Notes: generated from the letters alone by a model not told the origin. Numbered from the stretch's first letter, positions 29,588 through 38,761 are shown. The stretch: DNA of 64,000 bases from Saccharothrix deserti (GCF_009769385.1 NZ_VKAB01000011.1:372001-436000), one strand, 5' to 3'. A program made the numbers and translations.

Positions 29588-29605
29588 TAGTTGAAAGTGC
29601 AACTA
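29588..29605. promoter_or_regulatory. Operator-like inverted repeat before the LLM oxidoreductase
   Basis: TAGTTG-AAAGTG-CAACTA, perfect 6-bp arms with a 6-bp centre, 19 bp before the LLM start. The pattern resembles MarR- or HxlR-family binding sites controlling oxidoreductase genes. No such regulator is adjacent. Confidence 0.55.
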
Positions 29606-29624
29606 CCTGGATTGAGGAGTGGCC

Positions 29625-30698
29625 ATGCAGTTCGGTGTGTTCACCGTCGGCGACGTGACGCCCGACCCCACCACGGGCCGGACGCCGACCGAGGCCGAGC
29701 GCATCAAGGCCATGGTCGCGATCGCGCTGAAGGCCGAAGAGGTCGGCCTGGACGTGTTCGCGACCGGCGAGCACCACAACCCGCCGTTCGTGCCGTCGTC
29801 GCCGACCACCATGCTCGGCTACATCGCGGCGCGCACGGAGCGGCTGATCCTCTCCACCGCGACCACGCTGATCACCACCAACGACCCGGTGAAGATCGCC
29901 GAAGACTACGCGATGCTCCAGCACCTGGCCGACGGCCGGGTCGACCTGATCATGGGTCGGGGCAACACCGGCCCGGTGTACCCGTGGTTCGGCAAGGACA
30001 TCCGCGACGGCATCGACCTGGCGATCGAGAACTACGCGCTGCTGCACAAGCTGTGGCGTGAGGACGTCGTGGACTGGCAGGGCAAGCACCGCACGCCGCT
30101 GCAGTCGTTCACCTCGACGCCGCGCCCGCTCGACGACGTGCCGCCGTTCGTCTGGCACGGCTCGATCCGCAGCCCGCAGATCGCCGAGCAGGCCGCCTAC
30201 TACGGCGACGGTTTCTTCGCCAACCACATCTTCTGGCCCAAGGAGCACTTCCAGCGGCTGATCACCTTCTACCGCGAGCGCTACGAGCACTACGGGCACG
30301 GTGCCGCGCACCAGGCGATCGTCGGACTCGGCGGTCAGGTCTTCATGCGCCGCAACTCGCAGGACGCGGTCCGCGAGTTCCGGCCGTACTTCGACAACGC
30401 CCCGGTGTACGGGCACGGCCCGTCGCTGGAGGAGTTCACCTCGCAGACCCCGCTGACCGTCGGCAGCCCGCAGGAGGTCGTCGACAAGACGCTCACCTTC
30501 CGCGAGCACTTCGGCGACTACCAGCGGCAGCTGTTCCTGATGGACCACGCCGGCCTGCCGTTGAAGACGGTGCTGGAGCAGTTGGACTTCCTCGGCGAGA
30601 TCGTGCCGACGCTGCGCCGCGAGTTCGCGGTCGGCCGACCGGCGGACGTGCCGGACGCGCCCACCCACGCGTCGCTGCTGAAGGCGGACGTCCGATGA
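29625..30698 (+). CDS. LLM-class flavin-dependent oxidoreductase (CE1758 family)
   Basis: Luciferase-like FMNH2-dependent monooxygenase of 357 residues. Family marks are MQFGVFTVGDVTPDP, FATGEHHNPPFVPSSP, LADGRVDLIMGRGNTGPVYPWFG and YGDGFFANHIFWP. It needs reduced FMN supplied by the reductase encoded next to it; the genes overlap by 4 bp (ATGA). ATG 29625 follows GAGGAG. The substrate is unknown. The pair corresponds to the CE1758/CE1759 LLM-duo families of actinobacteria. Confidence 0.9.
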   Translation: MQFGVFTVGDVTPDPTTGRTPTEAERIKAMVAIALKAEEVGLDVFATGEHHNPPFVPSSPTTMLGYIAARTERLILSTATTLITTNDPVKIAEDYAMLQHLADGRVDLIMGRGNTGPVYPWFGKDIRDGIDLAIENYALLHKLWREDVVDWQGKHRTPLQSFTSTPRPLDDVPPFVWHGSIRSPQIAEQAAYYGDGFFANHIFWPKEHFQRLITFYRERYEHYGHGAAHQAIVGLGGQVFMRRNSQDAVREFRPYFDNAPVYGHGPSLEEFTSQTPLTVGSPQEVVDKTLTFREHFGDYQRQLFLMDHAGLPLKTVLEQLDFLGEIVPTLRREFAVGRPADVPDAPTHASLLKADVR

Positions 30699-31330
30699 CC
30701 GCCGGCCCGATGACGACCCTGGCGGTTGTGCACGCGGGGCTCGGCTCGCCGTCGTCGACCCAGCTGTTGGCGACCCGGCTGGCGGAGGCCACCCGGCAGG
30801 AGGTGGCACGGCGGGGCGGGCCCGACCTGGAGGTGCGCTCGGTGCACCTCCGGGACGTCGCGCGGGACGTCGCGGACAACCTCGTCACCGGGTTCCCGAG
30901 CGCACGGCTGCGCGAGGTGGTGGAGTCGGTGGTCGGCGCGGACGCGCTGATCGCGGTGACGCCCACGTTCAACGCGTCCTACAGCGGCCTGTTCAAGTCG
31001 TTCGTGGACGTGCTGGAGCCGGAGTCGTTGGCGGGCAAGCCGGTGCTGATCGGCGCGACCGGCGGCACCGAGCGCCACTCGCTGGTGCTCGACCACGCGT
31101 TGCGCCCGCTGTTCGCCTACATGCGGTCGATCGTCGTGCCGACCGGTGTGTACGCCGCGTCGTCCGACTGGGGCGCGGAAGGACTGCCCGGCCGCATCGA
31201 CCGGGCCGCCGGCGAGCTGACCGACCTGCTCGTCGGCCGGTCGCCCGCACGTCCGGCCTCCGCACCTGCCTCCCTCTCCGTTTCCGTCGACGGGTTCGTG
31301 CCGTTCGACCAGTTGCTCGCCGGTCGGTGA
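30695..31330 (+). CDS. LLM-partner NADPH:FMN reductase (CE1759 family)
   Basis: A 211-residue flavodoxin-like FMN reductase. It starts LAVVHAGLGSPSSTQLLATRL (phosphate-binding loop) and has VTPTFNASYSGLFKSFVDVL and PVLIGATGGTERHSLVLDHALRPLF. It reduces FMN with NADPH for the partner LLM enzyme. The ATG overlaps the LLM stop codon. It is convergent with the following DHFR-like gene, with only 8 bp between. Confidence 0.9.
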   Translation: MTAGPMTTLAVVHAGLGSPSSTQLLATRLAEATRQEVARRGGPDLEVRSVHLRDVARDVADNLVTGFPSARLREVVESVVGADALIAVTPTFNASYSGLFKSFVDVLEPESLAGKPVLIGATGGTERHSLVLDHALRPLFAYMRSIVVPTGVYAASSDWGAEGLPGRIDRAAGELTDLLVGRSPARPASAPASLSVSVDGFVPFDQLLAGR

Positions 31331-31338
31331 ACGGCTAG

Positions 31339-31953
31339 TTAGTCGTCGAGACCGATGTAGCCGTATTCGGGCTTCCCGGTCGGCTCGCAGGTGAGGAGCG
31401 TCGCGCCGCTGCCGGTCGTGCGGCTGTCCACCAGCCGCATGCCGGTGGGCGGCGTGCCCTCCCGGAACAGGCGCTTGCCCGCGCCCAGCACCACCGGGAC
31501 CACCCACAGCCGGTACTCGTCGACCAGGCCGTGCGCGATCAACGTCTGGAGCAGCTCGCCGCTGCCGTGCACCTGCAGCTCACGGCCCGGCCGCGCCTTC
31601 AGCTCCTGAACCTGCCCGACCACGTCGGTGAGCACGGTCGTGCCCGCCCACTCCGGATCGGTCAACGTGGTCGAGGCGACGTACTTCGGCAGGGCGTTGA
31701 GGTTGGTCGCGACCGGGTCGTCCGGGGCGTCCACGCGCGGCCAGTACCCGGCGAAGATGTCGTACGTGCGGCGGCCCAGGAGGAACGCGTCGGCCCGGCC
31801 GAACCGTTCGCCGACGATCGCGTTCAGGTCGTCGTCCACGAACGGCGCCATCCAGCCGCCCGATTCGAACCCGCCGTCGCGGTCCTCGTCGGGACCGCCG
31901 GGACCCTGCACCACGCCGTCCAGGGTGAGGAACGTCGTCACGGTGAGTCGCAT
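31339..31953 (-). CDS. Dihydrofolate reductase-family protein (RibD C-terminal-like)
   Basis: A 204-residue NADPH-dependent reductase-fold protein of the DHFR/RibD-C group. Marks are LTVTTFLTLDGVVQGPGGPDED at the N-terminus, DAFLLGRRTYDIFAGYWP, ELQVHGSGELLQTLI and YRLWVVPVVLGAGKRLF. AAGGAG precedes ATG 31953. These proteins are common in actinobacteria with mostly unknown substrates; no riboflavin genes are nearby, so a role in riboflavin synthesis is unlikely. Confidence 0.88.
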   Translation of the reverse strand: MRLTVTTFLTLDGVVQGPGGPDEDRDGGFESGGWMAPFVDDDLNAIVGERFGRADAFLLGRRTYDIFAGYWPRVDAPDDPVATNLNALPKYVASTTLTDPEWAGTTVLTDVVGQVQELKARPGRELQVHGSGELLQTLIAHGLVDEYRLWVVPVVLGAGKRLFREGTPPTGMRLVDSRTTGSGATLLTCEPTGKPEYGYIGLDD

Positions 31954-32106
31954 CTCGTGCTCCTTCGTCTCGTGCCTTCACCAGTGAGACGAACAGGAAA
32001 CCGCCGGATCGACAGGTCCGCAGGAAAAGGTCGATCGCGGCGCCGAGTCCGGGTGCACGCCGCGTCGTCCGACCGCGTTGCGCCAACGGCACTGCTCTCG
32101 GTGCTG

Positions 32107-32697
32107 TCAGCGACCTCGTGACCCGGAGCCGCCGTCGTCGTGCCCGGTCAGCCTCGCGACGAGGTCGACGGCCACCTCGCCGGCCCGTTCACCACCGGGG
32201 TGCGCCGCGCTCGCGTACATGCCCTCGATGACGAGCCAGATCTGGTCGGCCAGCACGTCCGGTCGCGGGCTGCCGGTCTGCCGGGTCAGGGCGGCGACCT
32301 GCGCGCGCACGTCCGCCAGGTGGTCGGCGGCGAACCGGCCCACCTGGTGGTCGGGGAACTCCGTGAAGCAGTTGCGGAAGGCGCAGCCCCGGTAGCCGAC
32401 CTCGTTCACCTGGGCGGCGGCCACCTCGGTGATCGCCACCAGCTGTGCCGCCGGGTTGCCCGCGTGCGGCGCGATCGCCTGCTCGACCTGCTCGGCCCAG
32501 GCCGCGCGGAACCGGGCGAGGTAGGCGACGACCAACGCGTCCTTGCCGGGGAACTCCCGGTAGAGCAGGTTCTTCCCGCAGCCGCACTCGTCGACGATCC
32601 GCTGCATGCCGACCGCGCGGACCCCGTGCTCGGTGAAGAGCCGCGCCGCTGTGTCCAGAATCCGGTCCCTGGTGCCCGGCGCCGGCTGACGTGCCAT
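32107..32697 (-). CDS. TetR-family repressor
   Basis: A 196-residue regulator with an N-terminal TetR helix-turn-helix (RILDTAARLFTEHGVRAVGMQRIVDECGCGKNLLYREF). Its C-terminal ligand domain carries a Cys-containing stretch, YRGCAFRNCFTEF. ATG 32697 is chosen over an upstream in-frame ATG because GGGAGG precedes it. It faces away from the NmrA-like gene. Three similar palindromes between them (32721-32807) are very likely its own operators, so it should repress both itself and the neighbour. Confidence 0.9.
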   Translation of the reverse strand: MARQPAPGTRDRILDTAARLFTEHGVRAVGMQRIVDECGCGKNLLYREFPGKDALVVAYLARFRAAWAEQVEQAIAPHAGNPAAQLVAITEVAAAQVNEVGYRGCAFRNCFTEFPDHQVGRFAADHLADVRAQVAALTRQTGSPRPDVLADQIWLVIEGMYASAAHPGGERAGEVAVDLVARLTGHDDGGSGSRGR

Positions 32698-32720
32698 CCC
32701 TGCCTCCCGCCGCGAGTTTA

Positions 32721-32807
32721 ACGGACCATTCGGTCCGTTCGGCCTTGACGCGGCCTCCGTCATGCCCGCAAGATTGGCGGACCGATCGGTCCCGGACCGA
32801 TCGGTCC
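32721..32807. promoter_or_regulatory. Three TetR-type operators (GGACC-N4-GGTCC)
   Basis: Site 1 is ACGGACC-ATTC-GGTCCGT (32721-32738). Sites 2 and 3 are identical perfect palindromes, GGACCGATCGGTCC, at 32779-32792 and 32794-32807, spaced 15 bp apart. Site 1 is next to the tetR start and sites 2-3 are next to the NmrA-like promoter, an arrangement expected for divergent control. Confidence 0.8.
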
Positions 32808-32815
32808 CCTTCTTT

Positions 32816-32854
32816 GAGGGGATCGGAAGACGTTTCGAGGGGATCAGAAGATGT
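32816..32854 (+). repeat. Duplicated leader/start region of the NmrA-like gene
   Basis: An 18-bp unit GAGGGGATCRGAAGAYGT occurs at 32816-32833 and 32837-32854 with two differences. The second copy supplies the ribosome-binding site and ATG. In the first copy the would-be start is ACG, so only the second can initiate normally. Confidence 0.75.
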
Positions 32855-33789
32855 CAGCACCCAGCGTGCTCGTGCTCGGCGCCACCGGTCTGACCGGTGG
32901 GGCGGTGGTGAACCGGCTGCTCGACGCGCACCGCGGCGGCGAACTGCGGCTGATCGCGGCGGTCCGCCGCCCGGAGGCCGCGGCGGCGTTCGCGGAGCAG
33001 GGGATCGAGGTGCGGCACATCGACCTCGACGCGGCCGAGCGGCACGGGTCGGACCCGGTCGTCGCGGAGCTGCGGGGCGTGCGGCGGGTGTTCCTGGCAT
33101 CCGGCTACGACGTGCGGATGCTCGCACAGGCGAAGGTCGCGATCGACGCGGCCCGGCTCGCCGGCGTCGACCACGTCGTCCGCCTCGGGGTGCACGCCGC
33201 ACCGGAGACCACGGTCGTCCACTTCGGCTGGCACCAGCTGGTCGACGCCTACCTGGAGCGGTCCGGGCTCGGCTACACCCACCTCCGGCCGACCGCGTTC
33301 ATGCAGAACCTCCTGATGCCGGCGATGAGCGACGTGGCGTCGGCCGTGCTCACCCACTACATCGGCGACGCCGCGACCAGCTGGGTGGACACCGAGGACA
33401 TCGCCGAGGTCGCGTCGGTCGTGCTGCGCTCGCCCGCGGACCACCACGGGCGGAGCTACGAGTTGGGCACCGAGGTCGCCACGATCGGCGAGATCGGTGC
33501 GTTGCTCTCGGAGCTGACCGGACGGGACTGGCGGTACGAGCCGAAGGGACCGGCGGAGTTCTTCACGGCGATGACGGCGGCCGGCGCGGACCCGGTGTAC
33601 ATGGACTGCGTGCGCAACGTCTTCGAGCGAACGGGAGAGGGCTCCCTGTCGGAGGTGGCGGACACGTTCGACACCGTCGAGCGGGTCGCCGGGCGGGCGG
33701 CCACCTCACTGAGGAGCTTCCTCTCGCGCCACCGCCGGCACTTCCAGCCGGCGCCGCACGCGAACCCACGTCGATTCCCGGCAGCGTGA
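32851..33789 (+). CDS. NmrA-like NAD(P)-binding oxidoreductase/sensor
   Basis: A 312-residue atypical short-chain dehydrogenase with the Rossmann loop VLVLGATGLTGGAVVNRLL at the N-terminus and HLRPTAFMQNLL, a typical NmrA-family segment. These proteins act as NAD(P)-dependent reductases or redox sensors. ATG 32851 lies in the second copy of a duplicated leader. Expression should be under the divergent TetR. Confidence 0.87.
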   Translation: MSAPSVLVLGATGLTGGAVVNRLLDAHRGGELRLIAAVRRPEAAAAFAEQGIEVRHIDLDAAERHGSDPVVAELRGVRRVFLASGYDVRMLAQAKVAIDAARLAGVDHVVRLGVHAAPETTVVHFGWHQLVDAYLERSGLGYTHLRPTAFMQNLLMPAMSDVASAVLTHYIGDAATSWVDTEDIAEVASVVLRSPADHHGRSYELGTEVATIGEIGALLSELTGRDWRYEPKGPAEFFTAMTAAGADPVYMDCVRNVFERTGEGSLSEVADTFDTVERVAGRAATSLRSFLSRHRRHFQPAPHANPRRFPAA

Positions 33790-33914
33790 GCCCGAGCCGA
33801 CCGGTGTCCGCCCCGAAAACCCCAACCGGGCGAACGTCACCAGACCGATGACGACATCCCCCGGCACGGGCGATCTCGCAGGTCATTTCGGTCTTCCGGC
33901 GTTACCTTGGGAGG

Positions 33915-35042
33915 ATGGCCGCAGAGGTGGGGCAGCGGTCCCGGCTGGCCGCGGTGGACAACCTGAAGGTGCTGCTCGTCGCCTGGGTGATCGGCGGGCA
34001 CGCGCTCCTCGGGTACTCGGCGGTGGGCGGGTGGCCGTACGACGAGGTCAACGAAGTCACCTTCGAGCCGCGCGTCGAGGCCGTGCTCGCCGCGGTCCTC
34101 GGCCCGTCCGGTCTGTTCCTGATGGGCACCTTCTACCTCCTGTCCGGCCTGTTCACGCCGGGTTCGCTGGCGCGCAAGGGAACCGGCCGGTTCATCGGCG
34201 AACGACTGGTGCGGCTGGGCACCCCGTTCGCGCTGTCGGCACTGCTGGTGTGGCCGCTGACGCTCTGGGTGGCCTACCAGGCCGCCGGGCACGACGTCAC
34301 ACCGTGGTGGGTGTTCACGCACCGTGACCCGCTGCTCGACTCCGGCTCGCTGTGGTTCGTGGAGATCCTGCTGCTGTTCTCCATCGCCTACGCGCTGTTC
34401 GGCCGGCCGAAGCCGACCGCGCTCGTGCTGACCGGCGGCCACCTCGCGGCGATCACGGTCGGTGTCGTGGTGAGCACGTTCGTGGTGCGGCTGTGGGTGC
34501 CGGCGCGCAGCGGGCAGATCGGCGACCTGCACATCTGGTGGTGGCCCCAGCTGATCGCGATGTTCGGCCTCGGCATCGCGGGCGCCAGGTCGGGCCTCGC
34601 GCAGCGGGTGCCGGAACGGATGTGGCGGGGCAGCCGGATGGCCGCGGTGCTGACCATCCTGGCCGTGCCGGTGGTCGCGGTCGTCCTGGGCGCGTCGGAC
34701 CTGGCGGGCCAGGCGGACCGGTTCCTCGGCGGCTGGCGGTGGGAGGCGCTGCTGCTCGCCGTGGTGGAGGCGGTGCTCGTGGTCGGCGGGTCGGTGTGGC
34801 TGCTCGGCTGGGCGCAGCGACGGCTGACCGGGCACGGTCCGCTCGCCGCGGCGCTGTCCAGGGGCGCGTTCGCCGCGTTCTGCATCCAGGGGCCGGTGTT
34901 GATCGTGCTCGCGGTGGCGGCCCGGCCGTTGCCGTTCCCGGCCGAGGTGAAGGCGTTCCTGGTGGCCGGGGCGGCGATCGTGGCGTCGTTCGCGGCGGGC
35001 TGGGCGTTGACCAGCCGAACCCGCGTCGGCCGTATTTTCTAG
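33915..35042 (+). CDS. Membrane acyltransferase family 3
   Basis: A 375-residue protein with about ten membrane spans of the acyltransferase-3 family, which O-acylates extracytoplasmic sugars or small molecules. The family start LAAVDNLKVLLVAWVIGGH with its conserved His is present, as is MGTFYLLSGLF. GGGAGG abuts ATG 33915 directly, which is too close. GTG 33927, in frame, would be spaced 12-13 bp away; the true start is thus uncertain by four codons. It is a monocistronic gene with no obvious glycan partner beside it. Confidence 0.85.
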   Translation: MAAEVGQRSRLAAVDNLKVLLVAWVIGGHALLGYSAVGGWPYDEVNEVTFEPRVEAVLAAVLGPSGLFLMGTFYLLSGLFTPGSLARKGTGRFIGERLVRLGTPFALSALLVWPLTLWVAYQAAGHDVTPWWVFTHRDPLLDSGSLWFVEILLLFSIAYALFGRPKPTALVLTGGHLAAITVGVVVSTFVVRLWVPARSGQIGDLHIWWWPQLIAMFGLGIAGARSGLAQRVPERMWRGSRMAAVLTILAVPVVAVVLGASDLAGQADRFLGGWRWEALLLAVVEAVLVVGGSVWLLGWAQRRLTGHGPLAAALSRGAFAAFCIQGPVLIVLAVAARPLPFPAEVKAFLVAGAAIVASFAAGWALTSRTRVGRIF

Positions 35043-35359
35043 ATCGCGGCTGTCGACCCGCCACGACGACGTAGAGGCCGCAGCCGACGAGGGCGGCGCA
35101 GGGCGGTGGCGATGGACGTCGGCATGACCGACGTTCTCGTCGGGTTGAAACGAATGGCAGGCCGCTCTTGGAGGGCATTAAATGTCCACTCGAATTCGGT
35201 ACAAATAGACGTGCCGTTCGATGTCGGACGTCACCTGTTCAGGTAGTGGGAAGCCCGGATGGGTGATGTGAGCGGCGACACCGCGTGGTTTCCACACCGT
35301 GGGACACCAGGGCATACCCGAGACGGGGAGGGGCCGTGGCGTGTGGGAGACTGCCCGTC
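35043..35359. other. Intergenic region upstream of hisG (317 bp)
   Basis: No convincing reading frame, and in particular no hisE, was found on either strand. The middle (35175-35215) is A/T-richer (cattaaatgtccactcgaatt), and TACAAAT near 35200 could be a promoter -10 element. No his-leader peptide with a run of His codons is visible. Confidence 0.5.
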
Positions 35360-36223
35360 ATGGCTCCTCTTCGCTTCGCCCTGCCCAACAAGGGCTCGTT
35401 GAGTGCTCCCGCGGCGCAAATGCTGGCCGAAGCGGGTTACCGGGTGAACAGGTCCGGCCGTGAGCTGATCGTGGCGGACCCCGCAAATGATGTGCAGTTC
35501 TTTTTCCTGCGGCCCCGCGACATCGCGGTGTACGTGGGCGAGGGGTCGTTGGACGTCGGCATCACCGGTCGTGATCTGCTGCTCGATTCCACCGTGTCCG
35601 CGAAGGAAATCCTGCCCCTCGGCTTCGGCCGGGCGTCGTTCTACTTCGCGTCGAAGCCCGGCGGCATCAGCGACGCCCCCGGCCTGGAGGGCAAGCGGAT
35701 CGCGACCAGCTACCCGAACCTGGTCGAGCACCACCTGGCCGACCTCGGCATCAAGGCGCACCTCGTGCGGCTCGACGGCGCGGTGGAGACCGCCGTGGAA
35801 CTCGGCGTGGCCGACGCGATCGCCGACGTGGTGGAAACCGGCATCACGCTGAAGACCTCGGGCCTGGAGACGTTCGGCTCGCCGATCCTCAAGTCCGAGG
35901 CCGTGCTGATCCAGGGCGACACCGTGGCCGACAACGGCGACTCGGTGCGCGCGGTCGAGATCCTGCACCGCCGGCTCCAGGGCGTGCTGATCGCCCGCCG
36001 CTACGTGATCCTCGACTTCGACTGCCCGGTGGAGGCGCAGGAGGAGGCCTTCAAGCTGGTGCCGGGCATCGAGTCGCCCACCGTCTCGCCGCTGGCCCGC
36101 GAAGGCTGGGTGGCCGTCCGCTCGCTCGTGCCGCGCGACGACGCCCCGTTCATCATGGACGAGCTGTGGCGCGTCGGCGCCCGCGCCATCCTGGTCAGCT
36201 CCCTGGACACCTGCCGCATCTAG
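35360..36223 (+). CDS. hisG: ATP phosphoribosyltransferase (long form)
   Basis: First enzyme of histidine biosynthesis, joining ATP and PRPP to form N1-(5-phosphoribosyl)-ATP. The 287-residue chain has the long-form layout: LRFALPNKGSLSAPAAQML, VGEGSLDVGITGRDLL, GKRIATSYPNLV, then the PRPP loop region with AVELGVADAIADVVETG and a C-terminal regulatory ACT-like domain (PTVSPLAREGWVAVRSLV) for histidine feedback. ATG 35360 matches the family start. In many actinobacteria hisE stands directly upstream; here it does not. A hairpin at 36255-36302 ends the unit. Confidence 0.95.
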   Translation: MAPLRFALPNKGSLSAPAAQMLAEAGYRVNRSGRELIVADPANDVQFFFLRPRDIAVYVGEGSLDVGITGRDLLLDSTVSAKEILPLGFGRASFYFASKPGGISDAPGLEGKRIATSYPNLVEHHLADLGIKAHLVRLDGAVETAVELGVADAIADVVETGITLKTSGLETFGSPILKSEAVLIQGDTVADNGDSVRAVEILHRRLQGVLIARRYVILDFDCPVEAQEEAFKLVPGIESPTVSPLAREGWVAVRSLVPRDDAPFIMDELWRVGARAILVSSLDTCRI

Positions 36224-36254
36224 CAACGACCGCCGCATCCGGCGCAGCACACCC

Positions 36255-36302
36255 CGGACTCCACGTTCCGGCACGTCACGGCGTGCGGGACCGTGGAGTC
36301 CG
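36255..36302. terminator. Hairpin terminator after hisG
   Basis: CGGACTCCACG and CGTGGAGTCCG form a perfect 11-bp outer stem; GCACG/CGTGC form an inner stem around TCACGG. No T-tract follows, as is usual in this type of genome. Confidence 0.8.
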
Positions 36303-36371
36303 TCGTCTGTCGGGTCGCTAGATCCGGTCTAGCGGGCCATCTCGCGCCTTCTCCGTGAGAGGAGGTGGCAG

Positions 36372-36920
36372 ATGCAGCCGCTGCACATCGCCGTGATCAT
36401 CGGCAGCACCCGCCAGGGACGCGTCGGCGACGACATCGGCCGGTGGATCACCGGGGTCGCGGCACAGCGCGTCGACGTCGAGCCGGTCGTGGTCGACCTG
36501 GCCGACTACGACTTCCCGCCGTGCTACCCGGAGCGTGCGACGCCGGAGATGAGGCGGTTCACCGGCCAGGTGGCGGACGCGGACGGGTTCGTCGTCGTCA
36601 CGCCCGAGTACAACCGCAGCTTCCCCGCCTCCCTCAAGCAGGCCATCGACTACGCCTACGACGAGTGGCACGCCAAGCCCGCGGGGTTCGTCTCCTACGG
36701 CTACCGCTCCGAGGGCTTCCACGCGGTGGAACAGCTCCGAACAGTTTTCACCGAGCTGCACGTCATGACTATGCGCACCGGTGTCGGCGTGAACCTGCTC
36801 GCCGACGAACCGCTCGACTCCGAGCACCGCGTGCGCGCCGCGGAGGCGATGTTCGACCAGCTCACCTGGTGGGCGTCGGCACTGAGGGAAGCCCGCACCC
36901 GACGCCCCTACGTCTCCTGA
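36372..36920 (+). CDS. NADPH-dependent FMN reductase / quinone reductase
   Basis: A 182-residue flavodoxin-fold oxidoreductase. The FMN phosphate loop is IIGSTRQGRVGDDIGRW, and TPEYNRSFPASLKQAIDYAYDEWHAKPAGFVSYG (in parts) is the classical NADPH_FMN_red signature. It is likely a quinone, nitro- or flavin reductase. A very strong GAGAGGAGG ribosome-binding site precedes ATG 36372. It lies 27 bp before a drug-exporter-type ABC ATPase gene, so it may belong to a detoxification operon. Confidence 0.9.
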   Translation: MQPLHIAVIIGSTRQGRVGDDIGRWITGVAAQRVDVEPVVVDLADYDFPPCYPERATPEMRRFTGQVADADGFVVVTPEYNRSFPASLKQAIDYAYDEWHAKPAGFVSYGYRSEGFHAVEQLRTVFTELHVMTMRTGVGVNLLADEPLDSEHRVRAAEAMFDQLTWWASALREARTRRPYVS

Positions 36921-36947
36921 CCTGTATCCATTCCACGAGGGGAAACC

Positions 36948-37922
36948 ATGAACGCCATCGAAACGTCGGGCCTGGTCAAGGTCTTCGGCGACACCCGCGC
37001 GGTGGACGGCGTCGACCTGACCGTGCCCGCCGGGACGGTGTACGGCCTGCTCGGCCCGAACGGCGCGGGCAAGACCACGACGGTCCGCATGCTCGCCACC
37101 CTGCTACGACCCGACGACGGGGAGGCGCGGGTGTTCGGTCACGACGTGCGCGCCGATCCGAACGCGGTGCGCCGACTCGTCAGCCTGACCGGCCAGTACG
37201 CCTCGGTGGACGAGGACCTGACCGGCACCGAGAACCTGGTCCTGCTGGGCAGGCTCCTCGGCCACACCCGCGCACACGCCCGCGACCGGGCCGCGCAGCT
37301 GCTGGAGGCGTTCGGGCTGACCGACGCGGCGGCCAAGCAGGTCAAGCACTACTCGGGCGGTATGCGCCGCCGGTTGGACATCGCGGCCAGCATCCTCAAC
37401 ACGCCGAAGCTGCTGTTCCTGGACGAGCCGACCACCGGCCTGGACCCGCGCAGCCGCAACCAGGTGTGGGACATCGTCCGCGCGGTCGTCGCGCACGGCA
37501 CCACCGTGCTGCTGACCACGCAGTACCTGGACGAGGCCGACCAGCTCGCGTCCCGCATCGCGGTGATCGACCACGGCAAGGTCATCGCCGAGGGCACCAA
37601 GGGCGAGCTGAAGGCGTCCGTCGGTGTCGGCGCGGTGCACCTGCGGCTGCGTGACGCCGACCAGCGGTCGCGGGCGCAGCAGGTGCTGACCCGCGCGCTG
37701 GAGTGCGACGTGCTGCTCGACTCCGACCCGGTCGCGCTGACCGCGCGGCTGACCGGCCGGGCCACCGAGCAGGCCGCCGAGGCGCTGGCCCAACTCGCCC
37801 GCGAGGGCATCACCGTCGACACGTTCTCCCTCGGCCAGCCCAGCCTGGACGAGGTCTTCCTGGCCCTCACCGACAAGTCCGGCAAGTCCGACACGTCCGA
37901 CAAGAAGGAGGCGGCGGCGTGA
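36948..37922 (+). CDS. DrrA-type ABC exporter ATPase
   Basis: A 324-residue ATP-binding subunit of the daunorubicin-resistance (DrrA) class. Walker A is GPNGAGKTT, the signature is [12 protein letters not shown] and Walker B is [14 protein letters not shown]-terminal DrrA-specific domain ([16 protein letters not shown]) follows, and the tail contains [10 protein letters not shown]. It powers export of a hydrophobic compound together with the next gene, which overlaps by 4 bp. Confidence 0.93.
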   Translation: MNAIETSGLVKVFGDTRAVDGVDLTVPAGTVYGLLGPNGAGKTTTVRMLATLLRPDDGEARVFGHDVRADPNAVRRLVSLTGQYASVDEDLTGTENLVLLGRLLGHTRAHARDRAAQLLEAFGLTDAAAKQVKHYSGGMRRRLDIAASILNTPKLLFLDEPTTGLDPRSRNQVWDIVRAVVAHGTTVLLTTQYLDEADQLASRIAVIDHGKVIAEGTKGELKASVGVGAVHLRLRDADQRSRAQQVLTRALECDVLLDSDPVALTARLTGRATEQAAEALAQLAREGITVDTFSLGQPSLDEVFLALTDKSGKSDTSDKKEAAA

Positions 37923-38761
37923 CCGTCACCAAGGAACCCGAACTCCTGCCCGCGCCCAAGGCGGAGGACTTGGCGGCGGTGCTGCTGGAGACCGTGCAGC
38001 CGACCCGCCCGAGCGCGTTGTCCGCGTCGATGACGTTCGGCTGGCGCGCGGTGCTCAAGATCAAGCACGTGCCGGAGCAGCTGTTCGACGTCACCGCGTT
38101 CCCGATCATGATGATCCTGATGTTCACCTACCTGTTCGGTGGTGCGCTCGCGGGCTCGCCGGGGGAGTACATCCAGTACCTGGTGCCCGGCATCACGGTG
38201 ACCAGCGTCGTGATGATCACCATGTACACGGGTGTCGCGGTGAACACCGACATCGAGAAGGGCGTGTTCGACCGGTTCCGCACGCTGCCGATCTGGCGGC
38301 CCGCGCCGATGGTCGGGTACATCCTGGGCGACCTGCTGCGGTACGTGCTGGCGTCGCTCACCATCATGATCGTCGGCCTGATCCTCGGGTTCCGGCCCGA
38401 GGGCGGGTTCGTCGGGGTCGTGCTCGGCGTGGCGGTGCTGGTGGCGTTCTCGTTCGCGTTCTCCTGGATCTGGACGATGTTCGGCCTGCTGATGCGCAGC
38501 GAGAAGTCCGTGATGGGCGTGAGCATGCTGGTGCTGTTCCCGCTGACGTTCCTGTCCAACGTCTACGTCGACCCGGCCACCATGCCCGGTTGGCTCCAGG
38601 CGTTCGTCAACGTCAACCCGATCAGCACGCTGGTGGCGGCGGTGCGGTCGCTGATGGCGGGCGGCTTCGACGGCAACGCGATGCTGTGGACGCTCGGCTA
38701 CGGCCTGGTGTTCACCGCCGTGTTCGGCGCCCTGACCATGCGCCTGTACAACCGGAAGTGA
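37919..38761 (+). CDS. DrrB-type ABC-2 exporter permease
   Basis: A 280-residue ABC-2 membrane subunit with six spans. The family regions [32 protein letters not shown] (in parts) and [38 protein letters not shown] are present. It starts with GTG 37919, overlapping the ATPase stop. It forms the membrane channel of a DrrAB-like exporter. The substrate is unknown, since no biosynthetic gene cluster is adjacent. Confidence 0.93.
   Translation: MTVTKEPELLPAPKAEDLAAVLLETVQPTRPSALSASMTFGWRAVLKIKHVPEQLFDVTAFPIMMILMFTYLFGGALAGSPGEYIQYLVPGITVTSVVMITMYTGVAVNTDIEKGVFDRFRTLPIWRPAPMVGYILGDLLRYVLASLTIMIVGLILGFRPEGGFVGVVLGVAVLVAFSFAFSWIWTMFGLLMRSEKSVMGVSMLVLFPLTFLSNVYVDPATMPGWLQAFVNVNPISTLVAAVRSLMAGGFDGNAMLWTLGYGLVFTAVFGALTMRLYNRK

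Noticed and set aside
35043-35359. Degenerate hisE or histidine leader peptide upstream of hisG
   Set aside because: No frame resembles phosphoribosyl-ATP pyrophosphatase and no cluster of histidine codons is present.
36948-38761. Antibiotic biosynthetic cluster around the DrrAB-type exporter
   Set aside because: No polyketide, peptide or other biosynthetic genes are adjacent; the exporter is next to a flavin reductase and regulators only.
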